Assembly (NCBI RefSeq): GCF_001180025.1
Contig: NZ_CVSK01000030.1
Span: forward strand, 124,001 to 188,000
Direction: 5' to 3'
Origin: Candidatus Pelagibacter communis
GTDB taxonomy: Bacteria > Pseudomonadota > Alphaproteobacteria > Pelagibacterales > Pelagibacteraceae
Length of the DNA stretch: 64,000 nt
The translations under genes were made by a program, and so were the position numbers. Below the pieces are notes generated by a model that saw only the letters and a list, made by a program, of their open reading frames with translations, did no database searches and was not told the DNA's origin. Position 1 is the first letter of the stretch; each line of letters starts with the position of its first letter. Positions 15,382 through 24,393 of this stretch are shown in pieces.

Positions 15382-15428
15382 CCCTCGGCTTTTAAGTCCT
15401 TTGTGTCTACCAATTTCACCACGAGGGC
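15382..15428 (-). pseudogene. tRNA-Leu remnant (5' half, possibly internally deleted)
   Basis: The 5' half of tRNA-Leu, from the first acceptor base to the anticodon loop, is intact here but then jumps to GCCGAGGG, which equals the 3' acceptor strand of the real tRNA. The 3' anticodon stem, variable arm and T arm are missing. It is either a truncated attachment site or an internally deleted tRNA gene. It cannot encode a working tRNA. Confidence 0.7.
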
Positions 15429-15496
15429 ATTAATGAATTTCATGAGTATTTATGCTAATATTTATAATTGAACAAGAGTAATAAGTAAAATTTTTT
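15390..15496. repeat. direct repeat B: tRNA-Leu 5' half plus upstream flank
   Basis: The second copy of the 107-base repeat starting at 14020 (offset 1370 bases), with three substitutions. Beyond it the sequence diverges and the core methyltransferase gene follows. Confidence 0.85.
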
Positions 15497-15521
15497 AATT
15501 TATCTTTCCTTGACAAGTCTA

Positions 15522-16325
15522 TTATTTAAACTTTTTAATAACAATAATTTGATGGACACCAAATAATTTAATAAAAGGGTACAAAATAAACTCAAGACAT
15601 CTTACAAAAAGTAATAAAAAATCTGGTAATAATTTTTTAAAATTTAAACCTCCCGAAAAAAAATATCTTAGATAATTATTAAATATAGATGTATGAACAA
15701 TTTTTAATTTAGGAAATATTTTATTAATTTTTTCCTTCTCTCTAACAAAATAAATATAACTTAATGCTTGATTTGCTTTATACATAGAGTTTTTATTTTT
15801 AGGTTTATGACCAAATTCCTCTAATTTATTAAAATACTCACTAGAATGTGCATTTTTGTAAACTATGGATGCCAAAGGTCCATAATAAGGTTCAATCAAT
15901 ATACACAAGCCTCCTACTTTTAGTTTTCTTTCAATATCTTTCAAAAAATCTAATTGGTTTTTAAAATGGTGGAAACAAAAAATTCCAAATACACTATCAA
16001 TACTGTTGTTTTTATAAGGGATTTTGTTTGCATCAATGATTTTGTCTGTAAATTTATTATACACAACATCTGATGTTATAATATTTCTATCAATTTTTTT
16101 TATAAAACCAATTCCAGACCCTAATTCTATTCGAATTTGATCATTTGTGTTTGTTTTAAATTTTTTTTCATAAAAAAGAATCTTTTCATAAAATTCAGAG
16201 TAACAACTTTTTAACATTTTTTTATTTTCTAAAATTTTTTTGTGAAAAACAAATCTTTCTTGATCATCTAAATTAATATTTTTAGTTACGTTAAATTTAT
16301 TAAAAAGATTTTTTATGAACTTCAT
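15522..16325 (-). CDS. class I SAM-dependent methyltransferase
   Basis: A 267-residue protein with SAM-binding motif I IRIELGSGIGF (about residue 65), the acidic strand DVVY, a post-I region DANKIPYKNNSIDSVFGIFCFHHF typical of Methyltransf_11, and motif LKVGGLCILIEP. The C-terminal part is hydrophobic and may touch the membrane. The substrate is unknown; quinone, lipid or small molecules are all possible. It lies 8 bases from the GGCT-like gene upstream in the same minus-strand group. Confidence 0.8.
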   Translation of the reverse strand: MKFIKNLFNKFNVTKNINLDDQERFVFHKKILENKKMLKSCYSEFYEKILFYEKKFKTNTNDQIRIELGSGIGFIKKIDRNIITSDVVYNKFTDKIIDANKIPYKNNSIDSVFGIFCFHHFKNQLDFLKDIERKLKVGGLCILIEPYYGPLASIVYKNAHSSEYFNKLEEFGHKPKNKNSMYKANQALSYIYFVREKEKINKIFPKLKIVHTSIFNNYLRYFFSGGLNFKKLLPDFLLLFVRCLEFILYPFIKLFGVHQIIVIKKFK

Positions 16326-16333
16326 TTAAATTC

Positions 16334-16735
16334 TTAAACTCTTAAACTCTTATTTAAAAAATCAATATCTAAATTACAATCTCTATATCCTTTTTTTACT
16401 ATATTGAGGTATCTTTCTGTTGGAAACTTAAATGGTGATTTTTTTACCATTGTGTAGGTCATCACCTTTTTTCCATAATAATAAAAATAATGTTTTTTAT
16501 AAAGAATTGGAAAATCCTCATACAGGTCTAGCTTTTTTTCATCACTTTTAGAAATTTCAAATAAACCGCCTGGAACAATAGACTTTTTTTTAGGTTCAAT
16601 ATCAGCAGCTCTATACTTGCTTCTAAAAGTTAATCTGAAATCTTTTAAATTTATTTTTTTTAAAAAAATACTGTCTTTGCATCTACGCTTCATTTGAAAA
16701 TGATGAAGATTACTACCATAAGCAAAATAAAGCAT
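16334..16735 (-). CDS. gamma-glutamylcyclotransferase-like (AIG2/GGCT fold) protein
   Basis: A 133-residue protein starting MLYFAYGSNLHHFQMKRRC, the YGSN signature loop of the GGCT fold. VPGGLFEISKSDEKKLDLYE follows, containing the conserved catalytic-type glutamate region. Members open gamma-glutamyl amines or act on related substrates, and the specific reaction cannot be deduced. It shares one base with the CinA-domain gene upstream and probably the same transcript. Confidence 0.85.
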   Translation of the reverse strand: MLYFAYGSNLHHFQMKRRCKDSIFLKKINLKDFRLTFRSKYRAADIEPKKKSIVPGGLFEISKSDEKKLDLYEDFPILYKKHYFYYYGKKVMTYTMVKKSPFKFPTERYLNIVKKGYRDCNLDIDFLNKSLRV

Positions 16736-17484
16736 TATCTATTTACTACCTCAATTTTTTTCTTATTAACAAATTTTAAAATTTGAGAATTACAATTATC
16801 TATTTTATTTTGATCTTCTGATCTTATTACTATTGAGACTCCTAATTTACCCGCATGAAAAAATGGATAACTTCCAATTTCAACATCTTTATTATCATTT
16901 TGAACTTTTGTTAAAGAATTAGCTATTTCACTTTCAACAGTTCTTAAACTGATTGTTATACTTTTAATAGGTTCGCCCCCTACTATTCTGTTAGTTAAAC
17001 CACCTAACATTGATTTTAAGATAGATGGAACACCTGGCAAAGAAAAAACATTTTCAACATTAAAACCTGGTGCGCCACTTGTTGGATTCAAAATTAATTT
17101 TGCATTCTCAGGCATCCATGCCATTTTTTGCCTACCTTCATTAAATTCTCCAGGTTGATAATAAGTTTCCAAAATTTTAAAAGCTTCTTTATGAACTTCG
17201 TATTTTATTCCAAATGCTTTTGAAACTGATTGAGCAGTAATATCATCATGAGTAGGTCCGATACCACCGGTTGTAAAAACATAGTCATATGTGGATCTAA
17301 GTAAATTTAAAGTATCAACAATAGTCTCCTCAACATCAGGTATTACTCTAACCTCTGCTACATTCACTCCAATTGAATTAAGCCAAATTGCTAAGGTTGA
17401 GGTATTTGTGTCTTGAGTTCTGCCTGATAAAATTTCATTACCAATGATTAAAATCGATGCATTAACTTTTACTTTTTTATCCAT
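16735..17484 (-). CDS. CinA-like molybdopterin-binding domain protein
   Basis: A 249-residue protein consisting of the MoaB/Mog-type domain of CinA (ILIIGNEILSGRTQDTNTSTLAIWLNSIG at the N-terminus and FTTGGIGPTHDDITAQSVSKAFG in the middle) with a C-terminal extension but no nicotinamide-nucleotide deamidase domain. Such stand-alone proteins are called competence/damage-inducible protein A homologues. In related proteins the domain hydrolyses ADP-ribose or similar dinucleotides. It is divergent from sfsA with a 20-base gap. Confidence 0.85.
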   Translation of the reverse strand: MDKKVKVNASILIIGNEILSGRTQDTNTSTLAIWLNSIGVNVAEVRVIPDVEETIVDTLNLLRSTYDYVFTTGGIGPTHDDITAQSVSKAFGIKYEVHKEAFKILETYYQPGEFNEGRQKMAWMPENAKLILNPTSGAPGFNVENVFSLPGVPSILKSMLGGLTNRIVGGEPIKSITISLRTVESEIANSLTKVQNDNKDVEIGSYPFFHAGKLGVSIVIRSEDQNKIDNCNSQILKFVNKKKIEVVNR

Positions 17485-17504
17485 ATGAAATATATAATTT
17501 AGTA

Positions 17505-18203
17505 ATGGAATTTACCAAGTCTTTAATAAAAGGCAAACTAATCAAACGTTATAAAAGGTTTTTTACTGACGTTAAAATAGGTAAAGAAATTGTCACAGCT
17601 CACTGTCCCAATACTGGATCTATGAAAGGTTTGCTAGATGAAGATAATGAGGTTTACTTGCTTCCAAATAATGATCCAAAAAGAAAGCTTAAATATGGAT
17701 TGGAAATTATTAAATCTAGAAAAAATTTAGTTGGTGTGAACACTCACATGGCAAATAGAATAGTTGAGCATGGGCTCAAAAAAAATCTTATAAACGAACT
17801 TAAAAATAATAACTCCATAAAACCAGAGGTTTTTTTCAATAAAGAAACTAGATTTGATTTTTTATTAGAAAATAGAAAACAAAAAACCTTTGTTGAGGTA
17901 AAAAATGTAACATTATTTAGAAATAAAGACACAGCAGAATTTCCAGATGCACCAACATCAAGAGGAATTAAGCATTTATTAACCCTTATTGATGCCATAA
18001 AAAAAAGTTATAAAACATACTTAATATTTTTAGTTCAAATCCAAAATATGAAATATTTTAAAATAGCTAAAGATATAGACGAAGAATATTATAAGACTTA
18101 TTTATTAGCTAAAAAAGCTGGTGTAAATTTTTTGGCGTATAGATGTGATATAAGTTCTAAAAAAATTTTTATAGATAAAAAATTAAAAATTATAGATGAC
18201 TGA
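17505..18203 (+). CDS. sfsA: SfsA family protein (sugar fermentation stimulation protein homologue)
   Basis: A 232-residue protein of normal family length. It contains the CPNTGSMKGLL motif, an N-terminal OB-like part (KGKLIKRYKRFFTDVKI) and a nuclease-like core with FDFLLE...FVEVKNVTL and FPDAPTSRGIKHL. SfsA binds DNA, and the core resembles a PD-(D/E)XK nuclease. Its cellular task is not settled. It overlaps map by 8 bases and starts the plus-strand map/purine cluster. Confidence 0.92.
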   Translation: MEFTKSLIKGKLIKRYKRFFTDVKIGKEIVTAHCPNTGSMKGLLDEDNEVYLLPNNDPKRKLKYGLEIIKSRKNLVGVNTHMANRIVEHGLKKNLINELKNNNSIKPEVFFNKETRFDFLLENRKQKTFVEVKNVTLFRNKDTAEFPDAPTSRGIKHLLTLIDAIKKSYKTYLIFLVQIQNMKYFKIAKDIDEEYYKTYLLAKKAGVNFLAYRCDISSKKIFIDKKLKIIDD

Positions 18204-18966
18204 TTATAAAGAAAAATTTGAAAAAATGAGAGTTGCAGGAAATTTAGCTGCAAGAACTTTAGATATGTTAACTGAAAATATTAAAGAAGGCGTCTCAACT
18301 GATTATATTGATAAGTTAGGGTATGAATTTATAAGAGATAATGGTGGCTACTCTGCCCCACTATACTATAGAGGGTTTACAAAATCTTTATGCACATCTT
18401 TAAACCATGTTGTGTGTCATGGAATACCTTCAGATAGAATTTTACAAGAAGGTGACGCTGTAAATGTTGATGTTACAGCAATCGTTAATGAACACTATGG
18501 TGATACGAGCAGAATGTTTTGCATTGGAAAAACTCCAGTAAAATTAAATAATCTTATTGAAACAACTTACGAATCTATGATGAGAGCAATTAGAATTTTA
18601 AAACCTGGGATTAAATTAGGAGATATTGGTTATGAAATACAATCTTTTGTAGAAGAAAAAGGTTTTTCAGTTGTTAGAGATTTTTGTGGTCATGGAATAA
18701 GCACTACATTTCATGAGCCACCAAATATTCTTCATTATGGTAAAAAAAATATAGGGATGGAACTAAGACCTGGTATGACATTTACTATAGAGCCTATGAT
18801 AAATGCTGGCAAATATGATGTTAAAATGTTGAATGATGGTTGGACGGCTGTTACAAAAGATAAATCTTTATCAGCACAATTTGAACATACGTTAGGAATT
18901 ACTGAAAATGGTTATGAAATCTTTACAGAATCTGCTAAAGGTTATTCAAAGCCTCCATACTTATAA
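18196..18966 (+). CDS. map: methionine aminopeptidase, type I
   Basis: A 256-residue enzyme with the five metal ligands of the pita-bread fold: D in VNVDVTA, D in YGDTSRMF, H in CGHGISTTFHEP, E in FTIEPM and E in QFEHT. It removes the initiator methionine from new proteins. It has type I length without the insert of type II. It overlaps the end of sfsA and lies 3 bases before purB. Confidence 0.96.
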   Translation: MTDYKEKFEKMRVAGNLAARTLDMLTENIKEGVSTDYIDKLGYEFIRDNGGYSAPLYYRGFTKSLCTSLNHVVCHGIPSDRILQEGDAVNVDVTAIVNEHYGDTSRMFCIGKTPVKLNNLIETTYESMMRAIRILKPGIKLGDIGYEIQSFVEEKGFSVVRDFCGHGISTTFHEPPNILHYGKKNIGMELRPGMTFTIEPMINAGKYDVKMLNDGWTAVTKDKSLSAQFEHTLGITENGYEIFTESAKGYSKPPYL

Positions 18967-18969
18967 TTA

Positions 18970-20262
18970 ATGATTAAAAGATACTCTCGAAAAGAATTAA
19001 CTGATATTTGGTCAGAAGAAAATAAATATAAAATCTGGTTAAATGTGGAAGTTGCGGCTGCACAGGCTATGGAAAAACTTGGACAAATTCCACGAGGTGT
19101 TGCTTCTATTGTAAGAAAAAAAGCTAAAATTAATGTAAGTAGAATACACAAAATAGAAGCTGAAGTTAAACACGATGTAATAGCTTTTCTGACCTCTATT
19201 ACTGAAAAAGCTGGAATTAAAGCACGGTACCTGCATCAGGGAATGACTTCCTCAGATGTTTTAGATACTAGTTTTAATATTCAATTAGTACAATCAGGTA
19301 AAATAATCTTAAAAGATATAGATCAAATTTTAAAAGTTTTAAAAAGACAAGCCAAAAAATATAAATTCACACCGTGTATGGGAAGAAGCCACGGTATCCA
19401 TGCTGAACCAATTACATTTGGATTAAAATTAGCTTCGTTTTATGAGGAATTTAAAAGAAATAGAAATAGATTAAAAGATGCAATCGATGAAGTATCAACT
19501 TGTGCAATATCTGGTGCTGTTGGAACATTTGCTAACATTAATCCAAATGTTGAAAAATATGTTGCAAAAAAATTAGGTCTGAAAGTTGAACCAATTTCCA
19601 CACAAGTAATTCCAAGAGATAGACATGCATTTTATTTTTCTGTTTTAGGTATTATTGCAGGATCCATTGAAAGAGTAGCAGTTGAAATAAGACATCTACA
19701 AAGGACTGAAGTTTATGAATTACAGGAATATTTTTCTAAGAATCAAAAAGGTTCGTCTGCAATGCCTCATAAAAAAAATCCAATCTTGAGCGAAAATTTA
19801 ACAGGCTTAGCTAGGATGGTTAGAAGTGCAGTTGTACCAGCTCTTGAAAACATTGCTCTTTGGCATGAAAGAGATATTTCTCACTCAAGTGTTGAGAGAA
19901 ATATTGGGCCAGATGCTAATATAACTACTGATTTTGCATTGGTTAGGCTTACAAATATTTTAGATAACATGATTGTTTATCCTAAAAAAATGATTGAAAA
20001 CTTAAATTTAACTAAAGGTTTAATTTTTTCTCAGGAAGTTATGCTGGAACTGACTAAGGCAGGATTAAGCAGAGAAAAATCATACAAAATGGTACAATCT
20101 TATGCAAAAAAATGTTTTGCAGAAAATTTAAATTTAATTGATGTCATTTCATCTGATAAACTTATAAAAAGTAAAATTTCGCCAAAAAAACTAAAGTCTA
20201 TATTTAATTATTCTAAACACTTTAAAAATGTAAATTTTATCTTTAGAAGAGTTTTTAAATAA
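18970..20262 (+). CDS. purB: adenylosuccinate lyase
   Basis: A 430-residue member of the fumarase/aspartase superfamily. The signature loop is [17 protein letters not shown], with the catalytic serine. The TSSDVLDTS and [11 protein letters not shown] substrate-binding segments are also present. It catalyses two fumarate-releasing steps of purine synthesis (SAICAR to AICAR, adenylosuccinate to AMP). It is coupled to purC by a one-base overlap. Confidence 0.96.
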   Translation: MIKRYSRKELTDIWSEENKYKIWLNVEVAAAQAMEKLGQIPRGVASIVRKKAKINVSRIHKIEAEVKHDVIAFLTSITEKAGIKARYLHQGMTSSDVLDTSFNIQLVQSGKIILKDIDQILKVLKRQAKKYKFTPCMGRSHGIHAEPITFGLKLASFYEEFKRNRNRLKDAIDEVSTCAISGAVGTFANINPNVEKYVAKKLGLKVEPISTQVIPRDRHAFYFSVLGIIAGSIERVAVEIRHLQRTEVYELQEYFSKNQKGSSAMPHKKNPILSENLTGLARMVRSAVVPALENIALWHERDISHSSVERNIGPDANITTDFALVRLTNILDNMIVYPKKMIENLNLTKGLIFSQEVMLELTKAGLSREKSYKMVQSYAKKCFAENLNLIDVISSDKLIKSKISPKKLKSIFNYSKHFKNVNFIFRRVFK

Positions 20263-21047
20263 TGAAAAAAGGTAAAAAATTATACGAAGGAAAAGCTAAA
20301 ATCATTTATGCAACAAATGATAAAAACTTAGTAATTCAGTATTTTAAAGATGATGCAACTGCATTTAATAATCAAAAAAAAACTACAATTGAGGGCAAAG
20401 GTGTTCTAAACAACAGAATATCAGAACATATACTCTCTAACCTCTCCCAAATAGGAATCAAAAATCATTTAGTTAAAAGATTAAATATGCGTGAGCAAAT
20501 TATAAAGCTTGTAGAAATAATTCCGATTGAATTCATTGTGAGAAATGTTGCAACAGGTTCAATTACTAAAAGATTGGGTATTGAAGACGGTACCGTTTTA
20601 AAAGAACCCCTAATTGAATACTGCTTAAAGGATGACGAGCTTGGGGATCCACTGATATCTGAAGAGCATATTTTTGCATTTGATTGGGCGTCAAAAACTG
20701 AAATAGATAAAGTTAAAAAAATGATTTTAAGAATTAATGATTTTATGATTGGGCTGTTTAGAGGTGTTGGAATTAAACTTATTGATTTTAAATTAGAATT
20801 TGGAAGAATTAAAATTGATGGAAAAAATGAAGTTATTTTAGCAGATGAAATTAGTCCAGATACATGCAGGTTGTGGGATAGTATTACAGAAAAAAAATTA
20901 GATAAAGATCGGTTTAGAAAAGATCTGGGTGACTTAATTCCAGCCTATACTGAAGTTGCAAAAAGATTAGGTATACTTCATGAACAATCTAATGTTTCAG
21001 CAGTAAATATAACTAAATTATCTTCAGTTAAAAGAAAGAAAAAATGA
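20262..21047 (+). CDS. purC: SAICAR synthetase
   Basis: A 261-residue enzyme starting [18 protein letters not shown], the usual PurC start. It has the [20 protein letters not shown] and [14 protein letters not shown] motifs. It joins CAIR and aspartate with ATP. The downstream purS overlaps by 4 bases (ATGA). Gene order purB-purC-purS-purQ-purL is a complete middle segment of the pathway. Confidence 0.96.
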   Translation: MKKGKKLYEGKAKIIYATNDKNLVIQYFKDDATAFNNQKKTTIEGKGVLNNRISEHILSNLSQIGIKNHLVKRLNMREQIIKLVEIIPIEFIVRNVATGSITKRLGIEDGTVLKEPLIEYCLKDDELGDPLISEEHIFAFDWASKTEIDKVKKMILRINDFMIGLFRGVGIKLIDFKLEFGRIKIDGKNEVILADEISPDTCRLWDSITEKKLDKDRFRKDLGDLIPAYTEVAKRLGILHEQSNVSAVNITKLSSVKRKKK

Positions 21048-21286
21048 AAATTTCTGTAATCATCACTCTAAAAAAGGATGTACTTGATCCACAAGGAAAA
21101 GTTATTCATCAAACTCTGGATGGAATGGGTTTTCAGGATATTAATGAAGTTAGACAAGGTAAATATTTTGAAATAGACACTAAAGAAACTGATAACGAAA
21201 AAGCAAAAGCAAAAGTTGAAGAAATGTGTAAAAAACTTTTGGCAAATCTTGTAATTGAAAATTATAAAATTATTGATCCAAAGTAA
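21044..21286 (+). CDS. purS: phosphoribosylformylglycinamidine synthase subunit PurS
   Basis: An 80-residue PurS with the [21 protein letters not shown] segment. PurS is needed where PurL is the small form. It bridges PurL and the glutaminase PurQ so that ammonia can be channelled. Three bases separate its stop from purQ. Confidence 0.95.
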   Translation: MKISVIITLKKDVLDPQGKVIHQTLDGMGFQDINEVRQGKYFEIDTKETDNEKAKAKVEEMCKKLLANLVIENYKIIDPK

Positions 21287-21289
21287 TTA

Positions 21290-21973
21290 ATGAAATCATC
21301 AGTTATTACTTTTCCAGGTTCAAATTGTGACAGAGACATGGATGTTGCTCTAAAAAAATTTGGATTTAAAAATAAAATGGTTTGGCATGCTGATGCTGAA
21401 TTGCCAAAAAGTGATTTGGTTGTATTGCCAGGTGGTTTTTCATATGGGGACTACTTAAGATGTGGAAGTATGGCATCTAAATCAAAAATAATGCAGTCAG
21501 TAATTAATTTTGCAAATTCAGGAGGTATGGTTATGGGTATCTGTAATGGATTTCAAATATTGGTAGAAACTGGTTTAGTTCCAGGTGTTTTGCTTAGAAA
21601 CAAATATTTAGAATTTATTTGTAAAAATGTTTTTGTAAAAATTAATGATAAAAAAAATAAATATTTTAAAAATGTTGATAACGAGGTATTAGAATTTCAT
21701 ATAGCTCATAATGAAGGAAATTATTTTTGTACCAATGATCAATTAAAAGAAATTGAAGATCATAATCAAATAGCTATTAACTATTGTGATGAAAACGGAA
21801 AAATAGAAGATCAATTTAATCCTAATGGATCCTTAAAAAATATTGCAGGTATATTTAATAAAGAAAAAAATGTTCTAGGAATGATGCCCCACCCTGAAAG
21901 AATGATTGATACATCTTTATCAGGTGAGGATGGGTCATTATTTTTTAAAAACTTAATAAACAACTTAAAATGA
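21290..21973 (+). CDS. purQ: FGAM synthase, glutaminase subunit PurQ
   Basis: A 227-residue class I glutamine amidotransferase. The catalytic cysteine lies in GICNGFQILVETGLVPG, and the catalytic histidine and glutamate in MMPHPER. FSYGDYLRCG forms the oxyanion region. It supplies ammonia to PurL. It overlaps purL by 4 bases. Confidence 0.96.
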   Translation: MKSSVITFPGSNCDRDMDVALKKFGFKNKMVWHADAELPKSDLVVLPGGFSYGDYLRCGSMASKSKIMQSVINFANSGGMVMGICNGFQILVETGLVPGVLLRNKYLEFICKNVFVKINDKKNKYFKNVDNEVLEFHIAHNEGNYFCTNDQLKEIEDHNQIAINYCDENGKIEDQFNPNGSLKNIAGIFNKEKNVLGMMPHPERMIDTSLSGEDGSLFFKNLINNLK

Positions 21974-24162
21974 TTGTAAACGAACAAGTAGCAGTTGATC
22001 ACGGTTTAAAGAAAGATGAATACGCTAAAATTTGTGAGCTATTGAAGAGAACTCCTAATATCACAGAGCTAGGTATTTTTTCTGCAATGTGGAATGAACA
22101 TTGTTCTTACAAATCATCAAGATTACACCTAAAAAAACTACCTACTAAAGGAAAGAAAGTTATTCAAGGTCCTGGAGAAAACGCTGGTGTTATCGATATT
22201 GAGGATAATGATGCGATAGTTTTTAAAATAGAAAGTCACAATCACCCTTCATTTATTGAACCATATCAGGGTGCTGCTACCGGTGTTGGAGGAATAATGA
22301 GAGATGTATTTACAATGGGTGCAAGACCAATAGCTAACTTGAACTCCATTCATTTTGGGTCACCACAAAATAAAAAAACAAAAAATTTATTAAGAGGTGT
22401 TGTTCATGGCATAGGCGGTTATGGAAACTGCATGGGTGTTCCAACAATCGCTGGCCAAACAAGCTTTGATAGCTCGTATAACGGAAATATTTTGGTTAAC
22501 GCTATGACATTGGGATTAGTAAAAAAAGATAAGATTTTTTATTCTAAAGCTGCTGGTTTAAATAAACCTGTCATTTATGTTGGGTCTAAAACAGGAAGAG
22601 ATGGAATTCATGGAGCAAGTATGGCTTCAGCTAGTTTTGATGAAAAAATTGAGGAAAAAAAGCCAACAGTTCAAGTTGGAGATCCATTTACTGAAAAACT
22701 TTTACTAGAAGCTTGTCTAGAGTTAATGGCAGGAGACTCAATTATAGCTATTCAAGATATGGGTGCTGCAGGATTAACTTCTTCAAGTATTGAAATGGCT
22801 TCAAAAGGAAACCTCGGAATTGAAATCAATTTAAATAAAGTACCATGCAGAGAAATGAAAATGACACCATACGAAATTATGCTCTCTGAGAGCCAAGAAA
22901 GAATGTTGATTGTTTTAGAAAACGGCAAAGAGGAACATGCAAAAAAAATATTTGATAAATGGAATTTAGATTTTGCGGTAATTGGAAAAACAACTAAGTC
23001 AAAAAAAATAGAACTTTATTTTGATGAAGAAAAAGTTGCAGACATACCTGTTAATACATTGGTTGAAAACTCTCCTATGTATGATCGAAAATGGAAAAAT
23101 GCTAAGTTACCTAAAAAAAATAAAATTAAAAAAGAAGATATTAAGCATTTAAAAATTATTGATGTTTTAAAAAAAATTTTAGCGAATCCAAATGTATGCA
23201 GCAAAGAATGGATTTGGCAACAGTATGATCATACAGTCATGGGAGACACTATACAGAAGCCAGGCGGAGACGCAGGGGTTGTGAGAGTTCATGGTACAGA
23301 TAAAGCTGTTGCTGCTTCGGTAGATTCTTCTGCAGTTTATTGTTGGGCTCATCCTTTAACTGGTGGAAAACAAGTAGTTTGTGAAAGTTTTAGAAATCTT
23401 ATATCTGTTGGTGCAAGACCAATTGCAATTACAAATTGTTTAAATTTTGGTAGTCCTGAAAATGAAGAAAACATGGGTGAGTTTGTTGAATGTGTTCAAG
23501 GTATTGGTGAAGCGAGCGAATATTTAAAATTCCCAGTAGTTTCTGGAAATGTATCTTTCTACAACCAAACAAAAGAGGAAGGTATAAAACCTACGCCTGC
23601 AATTGGTGGGGTTGGGTTAATTAAAGATTATAAGAATATGATCACTATGGAATTTAAAGAAGTTGATAATTTAGTTTTAGTGATTGGAAAAACCGAAGGA
23701 CATATTGATCAAAGTTTATTTGCAAGAAATATTTTAGATGCAAAAAATGGACCTCCACCCGAGGTAAATCTGTTTAATGAAAAAAATAATGGAGAAACTT
23801 TACTCAAATTGATTGATAATAATTTAATAAAGAGTGCTCATGACGTTTCTTTAGGAGGCATAATTACTGCGGTATCAAAAATGTGTATTAAAGGAAAAAA
23901 AGGAATAAATATTAAAAAACCTAAATATCTAATTAATGAAATAGAATACTTTTTTGCTGAAGATCAAGGTAGATATATTATAGAAATAAACAAAAAAGAT
24001 TTTAAAAAAGTAGCTGATATATTGCATAAAAATGCAGTTCATTTCGATGAACTTGGTACAATTAATGAAAATGAACTATATATTAATGATAAGACAAAAG
24101 TTACAATTGACGAATTAACAACTTCTAATAAAAGTTGGCTTACAAACTATATGAGTAAATAA
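21970..24162 (+). CDS. purL: FGAM synthase, synthetase subunit PurL (small form)
   Basis: A 730-residue small-type PurL without the fused glutaminase domain. Two AIRS-like halves carry KIESHNHPSFIEPYQGAATGVGGIMRDV and the second-half motif FRNLISVGARPIAITNCLNFG. It converts FGAR to FGAM using ATP and ammonia from PurQ. The presence of separate purS and purQ just upstream matches this form. It shares one base with bolA. Confidence 0.97.
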   Translation: MIVNEQVAVDHGLKKDEYAKICELLKRTPNITELGIFSAMWNEHCSYKSSRLHLKKLPTKGKKVIQGPGENAGVIDIEDNDAIVFKIESHNHPSFIEPYQGAATGVGGIMRDVFTMGARPIANLNSIHFGSPQNKKTKNLLRGVVHGIGGYGNCMGVPTIAGQTSFDSSYNGNILVNAMTLGLVKKDKIFYSKAAGLNKPVIYVGSKTGRDGIHGASMASASFDEKIEEKKPTVQVGDPFTEKLLLEACLELMAGDSIIAIQDMGAAGLTSSSIEMASKGNLGIEINLNKVPCREMKMTPYEIMLSESQERMLIVLENGKEEHAKKIFDKWNLDFAVIGKTTKSKKIELYFDEEKVADIPVNTLVENSPMYDRKWKNAKLPKKNKIKKEDIKHLKIIDVLKKILANPNVCSKEWIWQQYDHTVMGDTIQKPGGDAGVVRVHGTDKAVAASVDSSAVYCWAHPLTGGKQVVCESFRNLISVGARPIAITNCLNFGSPENEENMGEFVECVQGIGEASEYLKFPVVSGNVSFYNQTKEEGIKPTPAIGGVGLIKDYKNMITMEFKEVDNLVLVIGKTEGHIDQSLFARNILDAKNGPPPEVNLFNEKNNGETLLKLIDNNLIKSAHDVSLGGIITAVSKMCIKGKKGINIKKPKYLINEIEYFFAEDQGRYIIEINKKDFKKVADILHKNAVHFDELGTINENELYINDKTKVTIDELTTSNKSWLTNYMSK

Positions 24163-24392
24163 TGGCTATGGATTTAAAAGAAATTGAGAATTTTATAAAA
24201 GAGGCAATGCCAGATGCAATTGTTGAAATACAAGATTTAGCAGGTGATGGAAATCATTATTCAGCTACCGTTACCTCGTCTCAATTTTCTGGAAAAAGTA
24301 AAATTGAGCAACATAAAATGGTTTACAACTCATTAAAAGGTAGAATGGGCAATGAACTGCATGCATTAGCAATTAAAACAAAGGAGAGTTAA
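24162..24392 (+). CDS. bolA: BolA family protein
   Basis: A 76-residue BolA-fold protein with the GDGNHYSATVTSSQFSGKSKIEQHKMVYNSL core. BolA proteins pair with monothiol CGFS glutaredoxins to carry or sense iron-sulphur clusters. The next gene encodes such a glutaredoxin one base after its stop, which supports this partnership. Confidence 0.93.
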   Translation: MAMDLKEIENFIKEAMPDAIVEIQDLAGDGNHYSATVTSSQFSGKSKIEQHKMVYNSLKGRMGNELHALAIKTKES

Positions 24393-24393
24393 A

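Larger units (their letters stand above)
14059..15496. mobile_element. one-gene cassette at tRNA-Leu (about 1.4 kb repeat to repeat, no integrase)
   Basis: Between the two copies of the tRNA-Leu 5'-half repeat lies a single gene for a trypsin-like protease. A 22-base tandem motif lies close inside each end (14141-14162 and 15244-15265). The layout mirrors that of island 1: a tRNA duplication outside, a doubled short motif inside, and no recombinase. The few differences between the repeat copies suggest recent insertion. The orientation is unusual, since the duplicated part is the 5' half of the tRNA and the cassette lies upstream of the intact gene. Confidence 0.72.
15187..15521. other. gene-free right end of the tRNA-Leu cassette
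   Basis: This 335-base stretch has no credible coding frame. It holds the right copy of the 22-base end motif, a perfect 10-base tandem repeat (ATAGGATTTA twice, 15323-15342), a short segment rich in GGACT/GACTG words (about 15341-15370), the tRNA-Leu remnant and its duplicated flank, and a TTGACA-like hexamer just before the next gene's end. Confidence 0.6.
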
